Positions 49,346 through 62,961 are shown, numbered from the stretch's first letter. The stretch is DNA of 64,000 nt from Echinometra lucunter (GCA_029962745.1 CM057156.1:33114027-33178026), one strand, 5' to 3'. Made by a program: numbers and translations. Notes: a model not told the origin generated them from the letters alone.

Positions 49346-49959
49346 TTGGTAATAAAATAACGTGTGAAAAAATGTCTCATTTCTTTTTGATATTTCATAT
49401 CTAAAACTTTGTTTTTGAAGTCTGATTTTTGCTCGAACAGAAGGATGGATAGGTGCTTTTTTTGTATTTTTGTTTTTATTGAAAATAGAACTCAATACCA
49501 AAACATAATTATTTACACATCATATCAATACAATAGATGGAAATATGCAAAACACGGTACAACACAAGACAATACAACACAAAACAACACAACACAGAAA
49601 CAATGCCTCATTTTAAAACCTTGACATGCAACAAAGTATAATGTGAGAAAAAAATGGACTATAGTCAAGTGAGGCTCCACTGACAAGAATAACATAATTG
49701 ACAATAAGCATACAATAATATGCCAGGGGACCAAGATTCTACATGAAAGAGAGTGACCATTTCCTAAAGTGGGAGCTCAATTTACCTTTTTTCTCTGCTA
49801 TTTTATATTCAATTTTCTGTTTCATTTTTACGAAAGAAAGGAAACCCTTGAAATATAATTCTACCTCCTGAAATTTACAGCGTAACACAGAATTTGAGAC
49901 ACACGAATAAAAATGTTGATACTGGAAGGATGCTAGTTAAAAAAAACATTTCATAGAAC

Positions 49960-52080
49960 TTTATTTTCAATAAATGGCACTATAAATCCCCAGCATCATG
50001 CCTGCTTTGGGACGGAATCAACTGCCATAGTGATAACACGTAAAAACAAGGATTTTAAGATTAGTTCCCCTATTATTACTTTGAATTGATTTCAAATGTG
50101 ATTTACACTACTTTGCGACTTTGGAGAAGATTAGTAAAGGCTCAAAAAATTAAAAGACCACCCATAAATTTCGGGGACTATACGTATGCTTTTGACCTTC
50201 GAGCTGTCATAATAGACCAACACGCAAAAACAGAGATTTTGAAATGATTTAAAAGTTTAAATTTCCCCTAACGTTTATTTGAATTTACGGAAGAAGTGAT
50301 TTACATAAAATTTCAAACTCTGAAAATGTATAATTAAGGCTCCATGAGTCAAATAGACCCCCCCCCATAAATCCCCTAACTTTTATTTGAATTTACAAAA
50401 GAAGTGATTTACATAAAAATGTCAAACTCTGAAAATGTATAATTAAGGCTCCATGAGTCAAATAGACCCCCATAAATCCCCGGAAATATGCATATTTTTC
50501 CCCCAAAAAAATCTCGCTTGCCATAGGTTTACACGAGAAAACAAGCAATTTTCAAAGGATTATAGTTCCCCCATTACTGCTCTGAATTTATTTCAAATGT
50601 GGTTTACATGTTATTTGAGACTATGGAAAAGATTAGCAAAGGCTCTAAAAATTCAAAGACCACCCATAAATTTCGGGGACTATGCATACTGTTGACCCTC
50701 TATTGTTCTTGATTTATATTAATGATATTATGAATTCGTCTCAATTGTTTACTTATTCACTCTTTTTGCTGATGATACTTGCCTACTCTCTCATCACAAA
50801 GACATACATAATCTTATTTTGTCAGCAAATATTGAAATTTGCAATATATTTATGTTTTGTTGCAATAAACTTTTGTTAAATACTAGCAAAACACAATATG
50901 TCGAATTTCGATCAAGGGGTAAAAGAATTCCTGATAATGTTGACCCATTCTCAATAGGTGGTCATCAGATCAACCGGAGTCAAAATGTACGGTTTCTTGG
51001 AGTTACAGTTGATCATTTATCATGGAAAGATCACCTCAGTAATGTATTTACCAAGGTCTCGAGGAGTGTTGGTGTGATTTCTAAGTTACGGTTCGTTTTA
51101 CCCCAGCAAACCTTAGTAACTCTTTATAATGCTATTGTTATGCCTCCCTTAATGTATTGTAATGTTGCATGGGGAAATACTTATAGGAACCATATAAATA
51201 AGTTACAAGTCCTTCAGAAGAAAGTTGTCAGGTTCATTACGAACTCAAATTACAAAAGTCCAAGTACTCTTTTATTTTTGCAACTTATGATTTTGCCTAT
51301 TGATGAATTAGTCACCGTGAATTGTTTGATATTTATGTACAAATCACAATCTGCTCAGCAATATTCATTTTGAACTGATGCATTTATTACTAACTCGACT
51401 GTCCATACGTATAATACTCATCTGAGAAATCTTATCCATCAACCGTTTGCAACCACACACACTGCTCTGAATTCTTTTATAATTATTGTTCGCATTAAAG
51501 AATGGAATAAGCTACCGCAAAACATCAGATCTATTCCAACAATGCCTCTATTTAAACATATATGTCGAAAATATCTTTTTGAGAGGTTACAAAATACCTT
51601 AAATTGAATCTTGGGAAGCCATGAGTGTGTTTGTGTGTTTCTGTTCCACATTTACTCTCTTAGTTATCATTGTAAATATGGTTCTTATCAATAATTGTTA
51701 TGATAAGTTATCATCTATTATTTCTGTTTTTAGTTTTCTGTCCCTTTCATTAAGGGGCCCCCTTTCACGAGCTCTGCTTCTTCCGGGTCCCAAACCTTTC
51801 ATGTTATATTTCTTCTTTGTCATCTGATTGTAATATATTGTGTGCTTGATTGGTTTAAATAAACTAAACCTTAAACTTGAACTTGAACTAGCTGCCGTAC
51901 GTTAGTACACGAAAACAAGGAATTTGAAATTCCCCTAGCATTTATCTAAATATTTGGAAAAGGTGATTCACATGAAAATTTCATACTCTGAAAATATATA
52001 ACTGAGCCTCGATGAGTCCAATAGACTCCCCATGAACCCCAGGGAATATGTATGTTTTTGACCAATAATTTTTGCATAAT
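49960..52080. repeat. Diverged tandem repeat field interrupted by a LINE
   Basis: Blocks such as 'AAACTCTGAAAATGTATAAT' + 'AAGGCTCCATGAGTCAAATAGA' (in part) recur at about 50,318, 50,428 and 51,985. 'CCATAAATTTCGGGGACTAT' recurs at about 50,162 and 50,664. The 1.2-kb LINE at 50,690-51,895 splits the last unit. Confidence 0.8.
50690..51895 (+). mobile_element. 5'-truncated CR1/Jockey-like LINE (reverse transcriptase 3' half)
   Basis: Starts in the reverse transcriptase at 'DPLLFLIYINDI', shifts frame near the 'ADDT' catalytic region (50,770-50,800), then continues 'NKLLLNTSKTQY', 'FLGVTVD', 'LYNAIVMPPLMYCNVAWG', a stop at 51,371, and 'RIKEWNKLPQNIRSI' near the end. The 3' UTR ends in two TTGAAC units. 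Frameshift and stop make it inactive. It sits inside a tandem-repeat field (see 49,960-52,080). Confidence 0.85.
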
Positions 52081-53362
52081 ACTATATCACGTGAAACCGT
52101 TTGTTGTTATCGATGACGTGATCTGGGGTGTTCGTGCACGTACCATGTACTACAATATGTACACGTGCTTTATTTCGGTACTGAAACTTCTTGGTACATG
52201 TGTAATTAATATTCTTTGGTCTAGCTAGCTTGCTTCCAAAGAGATTCTTGCTTGCTTCGCACGCGCGCTCACGTACACACTGATCTCTACACATTTTTTT
52301 AGTGTAGAGCTCAGTGCACGTACACGACACGTACATACTCGAATCACAACATTGAAATTATACTGCTTGTATAGTTAGCAGTACAGTCGCAACGACCGAT
52401 TTTGTAAGTACACTTACGCAGTACAAGAATGCACAGGTATCATGAACCAAAATTTGTTTTCAAAGTACTGATACTAATATTTTTAATTAAAAATAATAAT
52501 TGTACACTGTAATATGAATAATATATTTTTTGCCCCCAAAATGGTCTACTGATATCACACTCTGTATAACGGCACCTCATAACTACTCTAAATTGAAAGT
52601 GGCGCAAAGTTCAGCTTGTGAGATCAATGGAGAGGACAGATTAGCGAGGGGGGGGGGGGGGGGGTGATCCATGCAGCTCCCACAATCTCGGCTTAGAAAT
52701 AATAACAATGAAGGAAAAATAAATAATAAATAAGAATGTCTCTGACCTATACATTGTAAATAATTAATATATAAATTACTCATAGGCTTGCAAACCATGA
52801 AAGCCCAGGGGCTTCATGTGGGAGCACTGCCCCCTGGACCCCGCTTGTTCGAGTATCAGCCCCCTCCAGAAAACGTTCCACGGCCCCTGGTTGGTAACAT
52901 CAAATGAAAAATTATGAATTTATGAAACCAAGACACAAAGAGATAAGAATCTAAGAAGAGAGAATGGTAACAAGAACTTTAACAAATATGTGTGAATTTA
53001 TTGAACAAGTGTGTACGACGATAACAAATGAAATCTCTAAATTTAGTTCAGTTTGAAAGAGTTAGTCCACTAAATCTTTAATTGTGAAGACATTTTGCAA
53101 TCCTTCGGTTAGACTTATCTAAAGTAATTAATTATCTATCACTGTTAGACAAAGAGATAGATAATCGAATAAACTGATTAAGTATTAATGAATAGAGAAG
53201 TGAATGAATGAATAAGTAAATGAATAAATCAATGAATTAGTCAATCGATTGATTAATTAATTAACTAATCAATTAATTCATCAATAAATCAGTCAATGAA
53301 TAAAAACATTTATAAATGAATACATAGATAATAGTTATGCCCGTTTATACCAATACCAACCT

Positions 53363-53521
53363 GCACGCACCCTACGATCCCAGTCTGGTCTCTTACATAT
53401 TCCACTTTCCAAGTAATCCTGGGGAGATCGAGCTTTTGCTCACGCCGGACCAGCCCTGTGGATTTCACTATACCACAGGAGCTGAAGAACTCAAGCTGTT
53501 CGACGTCCTTTGAGGGCAATC
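53363..53521 (-). CDS. Putative internal exon of an unassigned gene
   Basis: Minus-strand AG|A acceptor at 53,522, open frame across the segment and a GTTGGT donor at the other side. The frame reads with a mixed, protein-like composition (for example 'VEQLEFFSSCGIV', 'ITWKVEYVRDQTG'), unlike the low-complexity frames around it. I do not recognise the family. A second candidate of similar quality is at about 54,293-54,360. No start, stop or full gene model can be built. Confidence 0.25.
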
Positions 53522-53576
53522 TAAAATTACACTTGTTCAGTTGCAGATTCTGAAGAGACTTTTTTCCCTATTTTGA

Positions 53577-53737
53577 TGTGTTTAAACATTCTTTGTTATA
53601 TCCGCATGTTATTGATTATTATATTTTTTGTTGTTGGAAAAGCGCCCTGAGCATTAATCAAAATGGAAAATGATGCTATAGAATTTTTATGTATCATCAT
53701 TATTATTATTATTGTTATTGTTATTATTATTATGACT
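53577..53737 (+). mobile_element. LINE 3' end fragment with ATT tail
   Basis: AAAGCGCCCTGAGCATTAAT followed by an AT-rich 3' UTR and (ATT/GTT)n, like the tails at 4.6 and 7.8 kb but in plus orientation. No coding part remains. Confidence 0.55.
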
Positions 53738-54169
53738 GATTAATTAAAAGATAACATTAAAGAATATATGAAAGAATAGATAGATAAATGAATGAATAAA
53801 TAAACAAACAAATGAATAAATAACTAAATAAATGATAAATAAATAAACAAATACATACATATATACATACATACAGATACACCCATACACCCACACATAC
53901 GTACACCCATACTAAAAGAAGATAAGTGAAGGAAAGCTAATTCACTAAATACAAACTTTTTCGGGGTAAATTCATTTTCATGAGGTCTGACCGTTTTAGC
54001 CAAAATAGTACAAAGTCTGGATAATCTGTCACGATGATATTTTTTATTATTTTTAAAAAAATGTTTTATGATTTTTTTTTTTCTCCAAAGAAACACGCAT
54101 ACACATGTTGGTATCACATTGCCAATATCACGTTAATTCATTTGATGTATGATAAAACAGCATTGTAGA

Positions 54170-54253
54170 TGAAATGCCTTGCTCACTTTATAAGTGCCAT
54201 CAAACCCCCGATTCTCGCATCTCCAGTCTAGCGCCACTCAACTACGGCACATA
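54170..54253 (-). mobile_element. tRNA-like SINE remnant
   Basis: The minus strand has an A-box-like TAGTTGAGTGGCGCTAGACT and a B-box-like GGGGTTTGATGGC. The rest of the body is not recognisable. Confidence 0.4.
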
Positions 54254-54292
54254 TTTCTAGTAATAGAAAGAAAAAGAATTGATCATACACAG

Positions 54293-54360
54293 TATGCCCT
54301 CCAACTGAGCCCTTGATTACAGTGCAATAGCGCCAGCTTGAGTCAATACATTCCCAATCC
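54293..54360 (-). CDS. Second weak exon candidate, unassigned
   Basis: Minus-strand acceptor TTTTCTTCTAG at 54,361, then an open frame with Trp and Cys ('EDWECIDSSWRYC'). The donor side is unclear. It may belong with the candidate at 53,363-53,521, or may be chance. Confidence 0.15.
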
Positions 54361-56049
54361 TCTAGAAGAAAACATTTGACGCAAGAAAAGGAGAAATGAC
54401 GTGAAATTTAGAGTGAAATATAACACAAATAAAATCTTTTCATTTTGAAAAATCGTGAGAAATAACCGTACAGCTATCCACAGCAGAACCAGGGAATAGG
54501 AACTCTGTTCCACATCAAGAACCATTTTGAAGATACTCTAGAGGTAAAGGTGCGGCGGGCTTTATTCGATAGAAGAAACACGGTTATAATCACTACCTCA
54601 AAACACATGTTTAGATACATGTATCTAAAAATGTGTTCCAAACATGTTTGAAGGACTGGCATCGTTAAAATATTCTGACTGCAAACGGGAAGTATCTCTC
54701 TAAATTTGAAAGTTTATAGATAGCCTTAATACTGGTACTCTCTTGAAAGCGCTTATTCTCTGAGTCTATTACAGAACTCCAAAGCAAAATATAATTCACC
54801 TTAATAGTGAACAGTAATAGTAATCGTGATAAAATTGAGGCAAGAAATTACAGCAGAGTGCTTTGTTAGGAATGATGCATTTCCTTTTATAAGGAATAAG
54901 CAAATAAGTTATGCTTTCAAATCTGATACGGCACTTTCTGCAAATTTGCATTCGAGCCAATATTTACATGTAGATCGAGTTTTAAAATATATACATTTTT
55001 TTAATTTTTTTTGCATAGCGGGGGGGGGGGGGGGGGGGACAAGGCTTAGGCCTATAGATCGCTATATATAATCCCTAAACTTGTTATACTTCGAAATTGA
55101 AATGTTAAACTCTTTAAAATCTCATCAGTCGGAATTGCGAACCGGCTTGGAAAGAGACTTATAAATTTTGGAGAGAAAGAGACATATTACATTTTGGAGA
55201 GGGGTAGGGGGGGGGGGATGGGGTGGGGGCAGTGCATATATGGAAACAGAACGTTGGAAAACGCAAATTCCATGACCACGAGAGTAAAACATATTAATAA
55301 GGGAGCCTTGTGGATCAGCACTGTACCTTATTAAAAGAAGGATGATAAAAGGGCACACAGTGTATATTAAAAGTAGGAAAAGTAGAAGGAGATTAAAAAG
55401 GAAGAAGAAAACAAGTAGTAGTAAAAGAAAACAAAGAAGAAGAAGAAGAAGAAGAAGAAAGGCGATGGGCAGCAGAAGAGATGAAGCAGGAGAAGAGAGA
55501 GGATGAAAGGGGATTTAGAAATCTTGATTTGAGGGTATACTGGGTGAAAATTACTGATGAACAAAATATTGTCACAGTTCTGCACAGTTTCTGGTGAACC
55601 ACTAATGATATAAGTACCTTGGCCTTATTATTAAATCAGATATAGGTATATCTGCGCTTTATTAATCTGATAATGTTTTGAAAATTATATTTTCATCACA
55701 TGATTAACTTTCATTCACGCATCTATAGTCTGTCCATAATGCATTGTATTTTTTATAAAGTCATTTTCCCCAAAAAGGAAAGAAGGAAAGAAAGAAAGAA
55801 AGAAAGAAATGAAGGAAAAAAACCCAAAACAACGAAGACTAATACTTTACACCGTGGGTTTTTAGATTTGTTTAGTTTTCAAGGGAAATATGGCCTGAAA
55901 TGAGGGTTATTTTAAAAATGAAACAAATTTTTACGATGAACCGTTTTACAATCATGATGGAGAGTATCAATTTCAATGAATTTATTTCAAAGTTTTACTG
56001 AGATATTCACAATTTCGGTGATCATCCATTTTCACCGATTGACCAAATA

Positions 56050-56325
56050 ATATATAAAGGCTATCTAAGGCCCTTGTTTTTGTTTTTATTTTGCTTGTTG
56101 TTTATTTTAGTCCTTTTTATTCTTCCTGTGCCCGTTTCCTGTGTCCTTCTGCTTCTTTTAGTTCCTCATTTCTTTGTTTTCTTCCTATCTTTTGTATAAC
56201 CATGTTAGGTTTCGTTTATATACTTGATATTCATTGCCAACTTATTTCCGTTGTTGTATATTACTTTATTTTATATTGTTCTATATACATGAGAAATAAA
56301 CACACTTGAACTTGAACTTTTATGT
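56050..56325 (+). mobile_element. LINE 3' UTR fragment ending in (TTGAAC)n
   Basis: T-rich sequence with AATAAA at 56,295 followed by ACTTGAACTTGAAC, the same ending as the LINE at 50,690-51,895. No coding remains seen. Confidence 0.5.
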
Positions 56326-56811
56326 TCAGTGTTTCTTCACCAATATAGGTAAACCTATGAGTATGAATCCATCGAAATGAAAAACAATTATTATTATTTC
56401 TTAAATTTTGATTCGAGACAGAAAAGGTGCATGACTTGTAACAATTTCGCTGAACAATCAAGTACTAACCACTAGGCAAGGACCAAAACAACCCCACGAA
56501 CAACAAAACTCAAACCACAAACTTTGTAAACATCATTTCCTTGCGAGCGACGACTCAGCTCCAGAAACTCAATTCCCCCCAAAGACACAAAAGAGTTTGT
56601 GTGACGTCATCACTCAAACAGTCAAAAAGACCAGTTGAACTAGTGCTAATGCAATGGCGTTGTAAGATACCAATGATTTCAATACGCGGAAACTAAGTGG
56701 TTATTTATCCTTGTTCATGGATGAATTTAATGGATATTTTCTGCAATTACAGTGGTCGTAGATGATAAAACACTAGTGAAAGATCAACAGATGCATTTGT
56801 CAGTGTAAAGG

Positions 56812-59800
56812 TAAGTGTGAATGTTAAGAAATTCGAGATGGAAGTTGTCTGTTAGTTTTACGACCGTGTTGGGTTTTGTGAATGGTGGTGGTGGAGATAT
56901 TTGGTTCATGAACTCTCCGGTAGGGTATTGATACTACGGAAAAGTCAACGGGGGTCGTTGGGTTGTGCCACGCCGCATCCTCGGGCGTGGAGGACTTGGG
57001 GCCTTGACTCGCACCTGTCTGGCTGGCTGGCTGGCTGGCTGGCTGGCTAGCGTCGCATGACTGTCTGTGTCGTTAACAAGGCAAATCACGATTAAAGTGG
57101 AGTGTGTTACATGCATTGCTGCAGATTGGTATAATGTTTGAACGCTATTTGAACCTGTTGCATCTCCGTGTAATGCCACTGAGGTTTAATGCACAAATAG
57201 TGACTGGAATGTAGTGAATGAATGAGAACTGAATAAAAGGCGACTGTGTGTAACTGTGTTATGTTGACTGCAGTCTCCCTCTCCATACATGTATCTAGTA
57301 TTATTGCATTAAATACACTTGTGAGATCTGGATTAGATCATACTGTTCACGTACAATTACAAATTCAATACACAATGCCAGTAGATTCCTTAATCAGTAG
57401 CAGCCAATACTGCAACTTCTTAACATGGAAGTAAAAGATATTTAATTGATATTTGAAAATGGGAGGGCATTACAAGATGTTTGTCTTTCAAGGAGCTTGA
57501 CAAGATCAAGACAGGTGAATACATGCAGGTGAATATTGATTGAGGGACAAAGAAAACAAGAAATGAATACCACTGACTAGTGCCTGAGAATATCCAGAAG
57601 GAAACGAGTTCCTATTAAAAGATTCGCAAACATGCTATTAACACACATAAATACAGAGCAATATCAAATTTTGAACTCAACTTGTGAGTTGGCCTCCCCC
57701 CCAAAAAAAGTCTTTAAAAATGGAAAAAAGGAAGGAAGCAATCAAGTTTGTGAGAGCAATCAGAGCATCATTGGTCAGATTAAAAAAACAAACATGATAA
57801 GATAGAACTGACATATTGATGGCATTAAGCAGTACTTCAGTAGAAATACTGGTTGGATAGTTCATAAAAAAAAGAAAGAGAAAAGTTCAATATGAATATT
57901 GTAGGTCATTAGAATCATTTGTATCATTGAAAGCAAAGTTCAGTTCACCACACTGAGAAAACATTTGCTCAGTCTGATCCTTCCTATTTTAAGTATTTGA
58001 ATAGTTCTCCATTTATGTAAAGTATACTGTAGGATTATTTATTTTGAGACCACTACTGTATAATACTTCCAAAACAAATTTATGTAGAACTATGGAAGTG
58101 TTGCATGATGGTACAAAAATCAACATCATAATGAGAAAAATAATCACCAATGCAAAGCTGATAATAGTGTGTTATTGTATTATCTGAACTTATTGACACT
58201 TGATGCATCGCTCCAATGATAAGATAAGGATAAGCAAGGAGTAGTTAAAAAGAGTTAGGGTGGATGGATTGATATACAAGTGGTTTATTGGATCATTTGA
58301 AGGTTTTGCTGTATTCACATATTTAAAGTTCATTCTTTTAATGACCATTTAAACTTTATGGTTATCTGAAGAAAATCTTGGTTATACAAGTGTTGTGAAA
58401 CCTTTATTAACCTGTTTGATATCAAGCCTGAGATAACTTGGGCTGGGGTCTTTGGAAAATGCTTGTTATACTAAAATCAGATCATGCTTTCGGGGGTAAA
58501 AGGAAAGTCTCTGCTCTGCTGATCAGCTGGCTTTAGCTACTTTTAGACAAGCAGGAAAAAACAAGAGAAATGTATTACAGTTTTTTAAAATACATGTAAT
58601 TCCTGAAAATTAGATATCAGTAAACAGAAACTTATTAATTGTAATGAAATAATTAATCAAATGCAATTTATTGACAACTCTGGTTTCAATTTTCTAGCAG
58701 ACGTACATGATTACGATCATGTTTTGTCCGGAGAATATGATGTACATGTATACTGTTATGACTGTATGTACGTGTATTTCTTGCATCTCCTCTTCGTTTT
58801 GTTGTATTCATAGGTACATGTACAATGTACATGTACACTTAAGTTAATAACTGAATGATTCTCTGTTACAGAGAGCAGTGATCAATTCAAATTAAACCAG
58901 TCAATATCCACATTGTCTACCCATGGAGGTGAAGTCAGCACTACCAAGGTCATGTGATCACAATGGGATCTAGTCGCCATGAAAAATATCGGACAGGAGT
59001 CATGTATAACATCTAATTTGGGGTTAAGAACCCCTACAATGAAACTCAATGGAGAGCTTGTAAGCAAACAGCATGGGTCCATTTATCCTTTATTTTCTCT
59101 TTGCCTTTTTTCCATGGATGAACAAATTACAATATAGCTCTGTACTGCAGTGTACCATGTGCCACTTTTTATCTCTTATACCAAACCGACCTAAAAAAAA
59201 AAAAAAATATCCCTTCCAGGTGTCATAGCCAGAGGGAGTTTGCATTTGGCTGTTGAAAGGCAATTTTTTTTTCTTCTATAAATGACACGATACTTGGAGT
59301 TGTAGAAGGTCAATATTGGATTTTACATGATTAACTTTGCATCTGTTTGGCGGGACCTCCATATTCCTTTTCAAACAGGGATGCCATTGTGAAATATCAA
59401 TCTTCTCTCTCGCTCTCTCCCTGGCCTTGATGGCAAGTTCGTGACTTCCTGTAGTCCACAATTCTGTTGGGGCTATTCTTACAGCAGAAGTTGTAGGAGT
59501 TTCATGTTTTTCTTTGTAATTATGAGGACAGAAAAACTGACCAAATTTTGAACTCAGCTTGGCCCATTTTAAAGATATATTTATTTTGTTTTGTTAAATT
59601 GTGTTTTCTCTTGGGGAAGGTGCATGGTTTTTCCTATCAATTTGATATCGACCAACCAATAATCTTACACAGGGGCATCAATCTTTTTTTTTGTTTTTTG
59701 TTTTGTTTTTTTGGAGGGGGTTATCCCAAAATTTGCTGATAAGCAAACAAAATTTAGAAAAATGGTCCTCTGATTAAAATTGGGGGGGGGGGGGGGGAGG

Positions 59801-60104
59801 GGTTAGACATACCCACATACCCTATTGACTTGTTGTGTCCCCTACCCTTAAAATGGGGAGGGGAGGGGAGAGGGACATATCCCCCTGTCCCCCCTCTGAT
59901 TAAAGTCCATAACAACTTGATGGCTTTCATCCTCTCTATGTATTACATGTACGTTATGATATTAAAAGCCATAGCAACACCAGTGCTAGTCTGTAGCAGA
60001 TCGTATGCATACACACTTGTACAGTATAGGCCTAGTATGGTAAATCATTCCTTTTTTGAGTTTGTCCACACCTGTCATGAAATTGTACCTTTAGACAGTT
60101 TAGT
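56812..60104. other. Mostly non-coding, few weak splice signals
   Basis: A GGCT microsatellite, repeated TACATGTA words near 58,740-58,840, poly-G and poly-A runs. The segment 58,873-59,061 has plausible splice borders but no long frame. Confidence 0.4.
57018..57049. repeat. (GGCT)n microsatellite
   Basis: Seven to eight GGCT units. Confidence 0.95.
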
Positions 60105-60105
60105 A

Positions 60106-60245
60106 TAATAATAATGATGACGATGACGATGATGATGATGATGATGATGATGATAATAATGATAATAATGATAATAATAATGATCATAAATCATTTATTG
60201 AGCGCAGAAACTATGTGTATATATTCCACTGCGCTGCACTTATCT
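60106..60245 (-). repeat. GAT/AAT microsatellite with LINE-tail-like flank
   Basis: About 75 bp of (GAT)n and (AAT)n next to 'CATTTATTGAGCGCAG...CACTGCGCTGCAC', again like a retroelement 3' end. The link to a LINE is an inference. Confidence 0.5.
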
Positions 60246-60504
60246 GTGTAACAGAGATAAGTATAAGTACATGTTTGTACAATGTGTTGCAATGTAAACA
60301 CACCCTTTAAATAACTGTAGATTCAAACTCGCACATATCTCCCCACCACTGAGCATGACCATTGTATATTGGCTGTGGGTCTATTTCTTCTGATAAATTT
60401 CAGTTAAAAGATATTCCAGAACATGCTTTCATAGTATTTTATCCAAATTCTTACAAGTTAACAATCTGTTAATTTTTTAAGGCTCGATAAAAGACACTGT
60501 ACAT

Positions 60505-61061
60505 CCCGGGGGGGGGGGGGGGGGGTCACTTTCATTGCAGAGTGGACAGCATCCGCCAGAAAAGAAACGAGGAAAAAGGGTATTTTTTCAGGGGTAGGTG
60601 CGGAACACGCGGAACGCGAATAGTGTGTCAAAAACGCCAAAAAATGAAAAAAAGCCCCCTAAATCACGATGATCTAAAACGCGAAAAGGGTATGTAATTT
60701 GCACCGACTGCGGGACCGCCTGTAACATAAACCCGTGAACGGAAAATTCCTATAACGCCTGTGTAAAACCCTGGTGTAAAACATAATGAGACAGTGAATT
60801 ATCTCAAGATAGAAACGGCTCCAAACTTTCAATGGACCCACTATCACTCTCCAGTTATGAAAATGGGAATATCCTGGTTTAGAATCCCTGTTTAGGGTGT
60901 GCAAATCTGGGACATCTGCACAAATCCGCGTTTAGGGTGTCCTAGCGGCCTGCCCTTGAATCCTCGTTTAGGGTGCTTTTTTTAGGACGATTCTCGCGGA
61001 TGCTGTCCACTCTTCAATGGAAGTGACCCCCGACCCCCCCCCCCCCCCCCCCCCCCCCGGG
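60505..61061. mobile_element. hAT-type MITE with poly-G/poly-C termini
   Basis: Inverted ends CCCGGG + G-run + TCACTTTCATTG and the complement near 61,015-61,061, continuing through 'GTGGACAGCATCCGC'. A perfect 8-bp target duplication CTGTACAT flanks it (60,497-60,504; 61,062-61,069). 557 bp, no open reading frame of note. Confidence 0.92.
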
Positions 61062-61069
61062 CTGTACAT

Positions 61070-62611
61070 GTACATGTGGGCCTACTGCTATCAGCCACAT
61101 GGGATTTCATTCCCATAATACCCATGTAGCAATTACTGTAGCACAGAGTTAAAGTGTACCAATAACTTAAAGAATTATTATGTATGCAGCAAGAATGTAA
61201 CCTCAAAACACTTTGTCTGGCCTTTTACTGAGTTAATGAGTTAAGAATAGGGAGAAAATACTGAAAAGCATAACATTAAAGTTTAAACTCTTCTTGTTTG
61301 GCAGAACTGAAATTGGACTTGGGTTCCATGCTGGCCCTACATGTTTCTACATTATGTACATTGTATGGAGTCACATACAGGGTTGTCATTTTGTCTTACA
61401 TGCATGTACATGTACAATGAAATACTCTTAAATCACTGTAATGTTTATGTCTTCATTGAATTTAACATTTGAAGCTAAATGTACATGTAGTCATATTTTA
61501 AATTTCTAAAGTACATTGTAAACTTGGTAAAGTAACACAAAACCCTTATAAATGGAGTAAAATGTATATCATTCATTTAAAAAAAATTGATGATGTACAC
61601 TTTAACACCCTTCTCAATCTCATTTTCAGCTGATAATACTATATACACTATCTATGAATTATACAGCATATAACCTCATTCATCAAGTGGGTTGTGGTCT
61701 GAATAGAAACAACAACCTGTATACATGCAACCAAGGAGTTATCACACAACCAGGACATGGACAATCTTTAATAGGATTCCCTTTCATTTCCTGGTAATCA
61801 AAGCTATTTCTGGTTAATCGGATACTGGTATATCAAGGAATATTGAAAAGGATTTTTCCGATCTTCTTTGACACTACTGATGTAGAATTTACGAATAGTT
61901 CACAACAGAAATAAATTATCAAGTATGGATTATAATCTGTTATTGACAGAAATCTTGCTATGGAGTTATGGATCTGGATCTGCTTTGGTATTTTTATGGG
62001 GGGGGGGGGGGGAGGGGGAGACAGACAGACCAAACAGAGACAGTGAGATAAGAATAGTATACATGTAGGTCAAAACACACAGAGAGACAGAGAAAGAAAG
62101 GACGAGCATTTATAAGGAAAGAGACAAGGGAGGAGGTTTCAGGGGAAAGATTATTATATCATTCATAATTCGTATCTGTACTGTCAGGAAACTTAGGAAA
62201 GGTCATTTGTAAGCTCATTTTCACACAGGCTACATGTATTTGTGGTGCTTTATTAGCTAATAATATGAGCAAGGAGAAGGAAAAGGAGAGAGGGGGAAAG
62301 AGAAAAGAGAGTGTGAGAGAGGAGAGAGAGAGAGGGATAGGAAAACTGAAGAAAGAGAGAGAGAGTAGAAGGAAGAAAGAGAGAGCACCACAGAGAAGGT
62401 ACGTACTTGAATGCAGCAATATCGGATATAGCCGATAGAGACCTACCATCATTTTTTCAGGCTTGTAAATGAATACTCCGCTATACCCACTCTTTTAGAT
62501 CTAAACGCAACCCCATGTCATTGGAATAGAAAAGGAAATAAACTGCCGTTATCTTCACTTAGCGAAACCACCAACCATTGTCTGTTTGTGTTGTTTTTGT
62601 AACAATTTCAG
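61070..62611. other. No gene seen
   Basis: AT-rich DNA with frequent TACATGTACA words, a poly-G run at 61,999 and a GA-rich tract at 62,270-62,390. Confidence 0.5.
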
Positions 62612-62961
62612 TCCATCACAGAGGGACAAGTAGTTTTGAATGACTCCTTCCATTAGCATTAAAACCTGTCCAGTTTACCCACAATAGCATCAACTTGAGG
62701 AGGATTTGGAAGAAAAGGAAAGTGACTTCAATCCTGGAGTTTTTACGGAGTTTATTGATCTTGAACCAGTCATTCAGGGGAAATACGTTGTTGTCTTGGT
62801 CTTGGAGTGGTAATGCCATCCATGCTTCGATGGATGGTCTTTTGGCCCCCTGCTTAACTCATCCTGCTCCATTGAGCACCTTTCAAGTATAGATTTTGAA
62901 GGAAATCAATAATTCTTACACAATTATTTGAGAGGAATGGTATTCAGAATGAACCTTCAAG
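62612..62961 (+). other. Possible 5' UTR exon of an unassigned plus-strand gene
   Basis: Flanked by an AATTTCAG acceptor and a CAAG|GTAAGT donor. An ATG at 62,949 is four codons before the donor. Similar plausible splice boundaries occur at 58,873-59,061 (TCTGTTACAG / GTAAGC) and a lone donor at 56,811. No recognisable protein. Rests on splice signals alone. Confidence 0.2.

Noticed and set aside
62159..62452. Ser/Leu-rich minus-strand frame
   Set aside because: Translation of a GA-rich tract.
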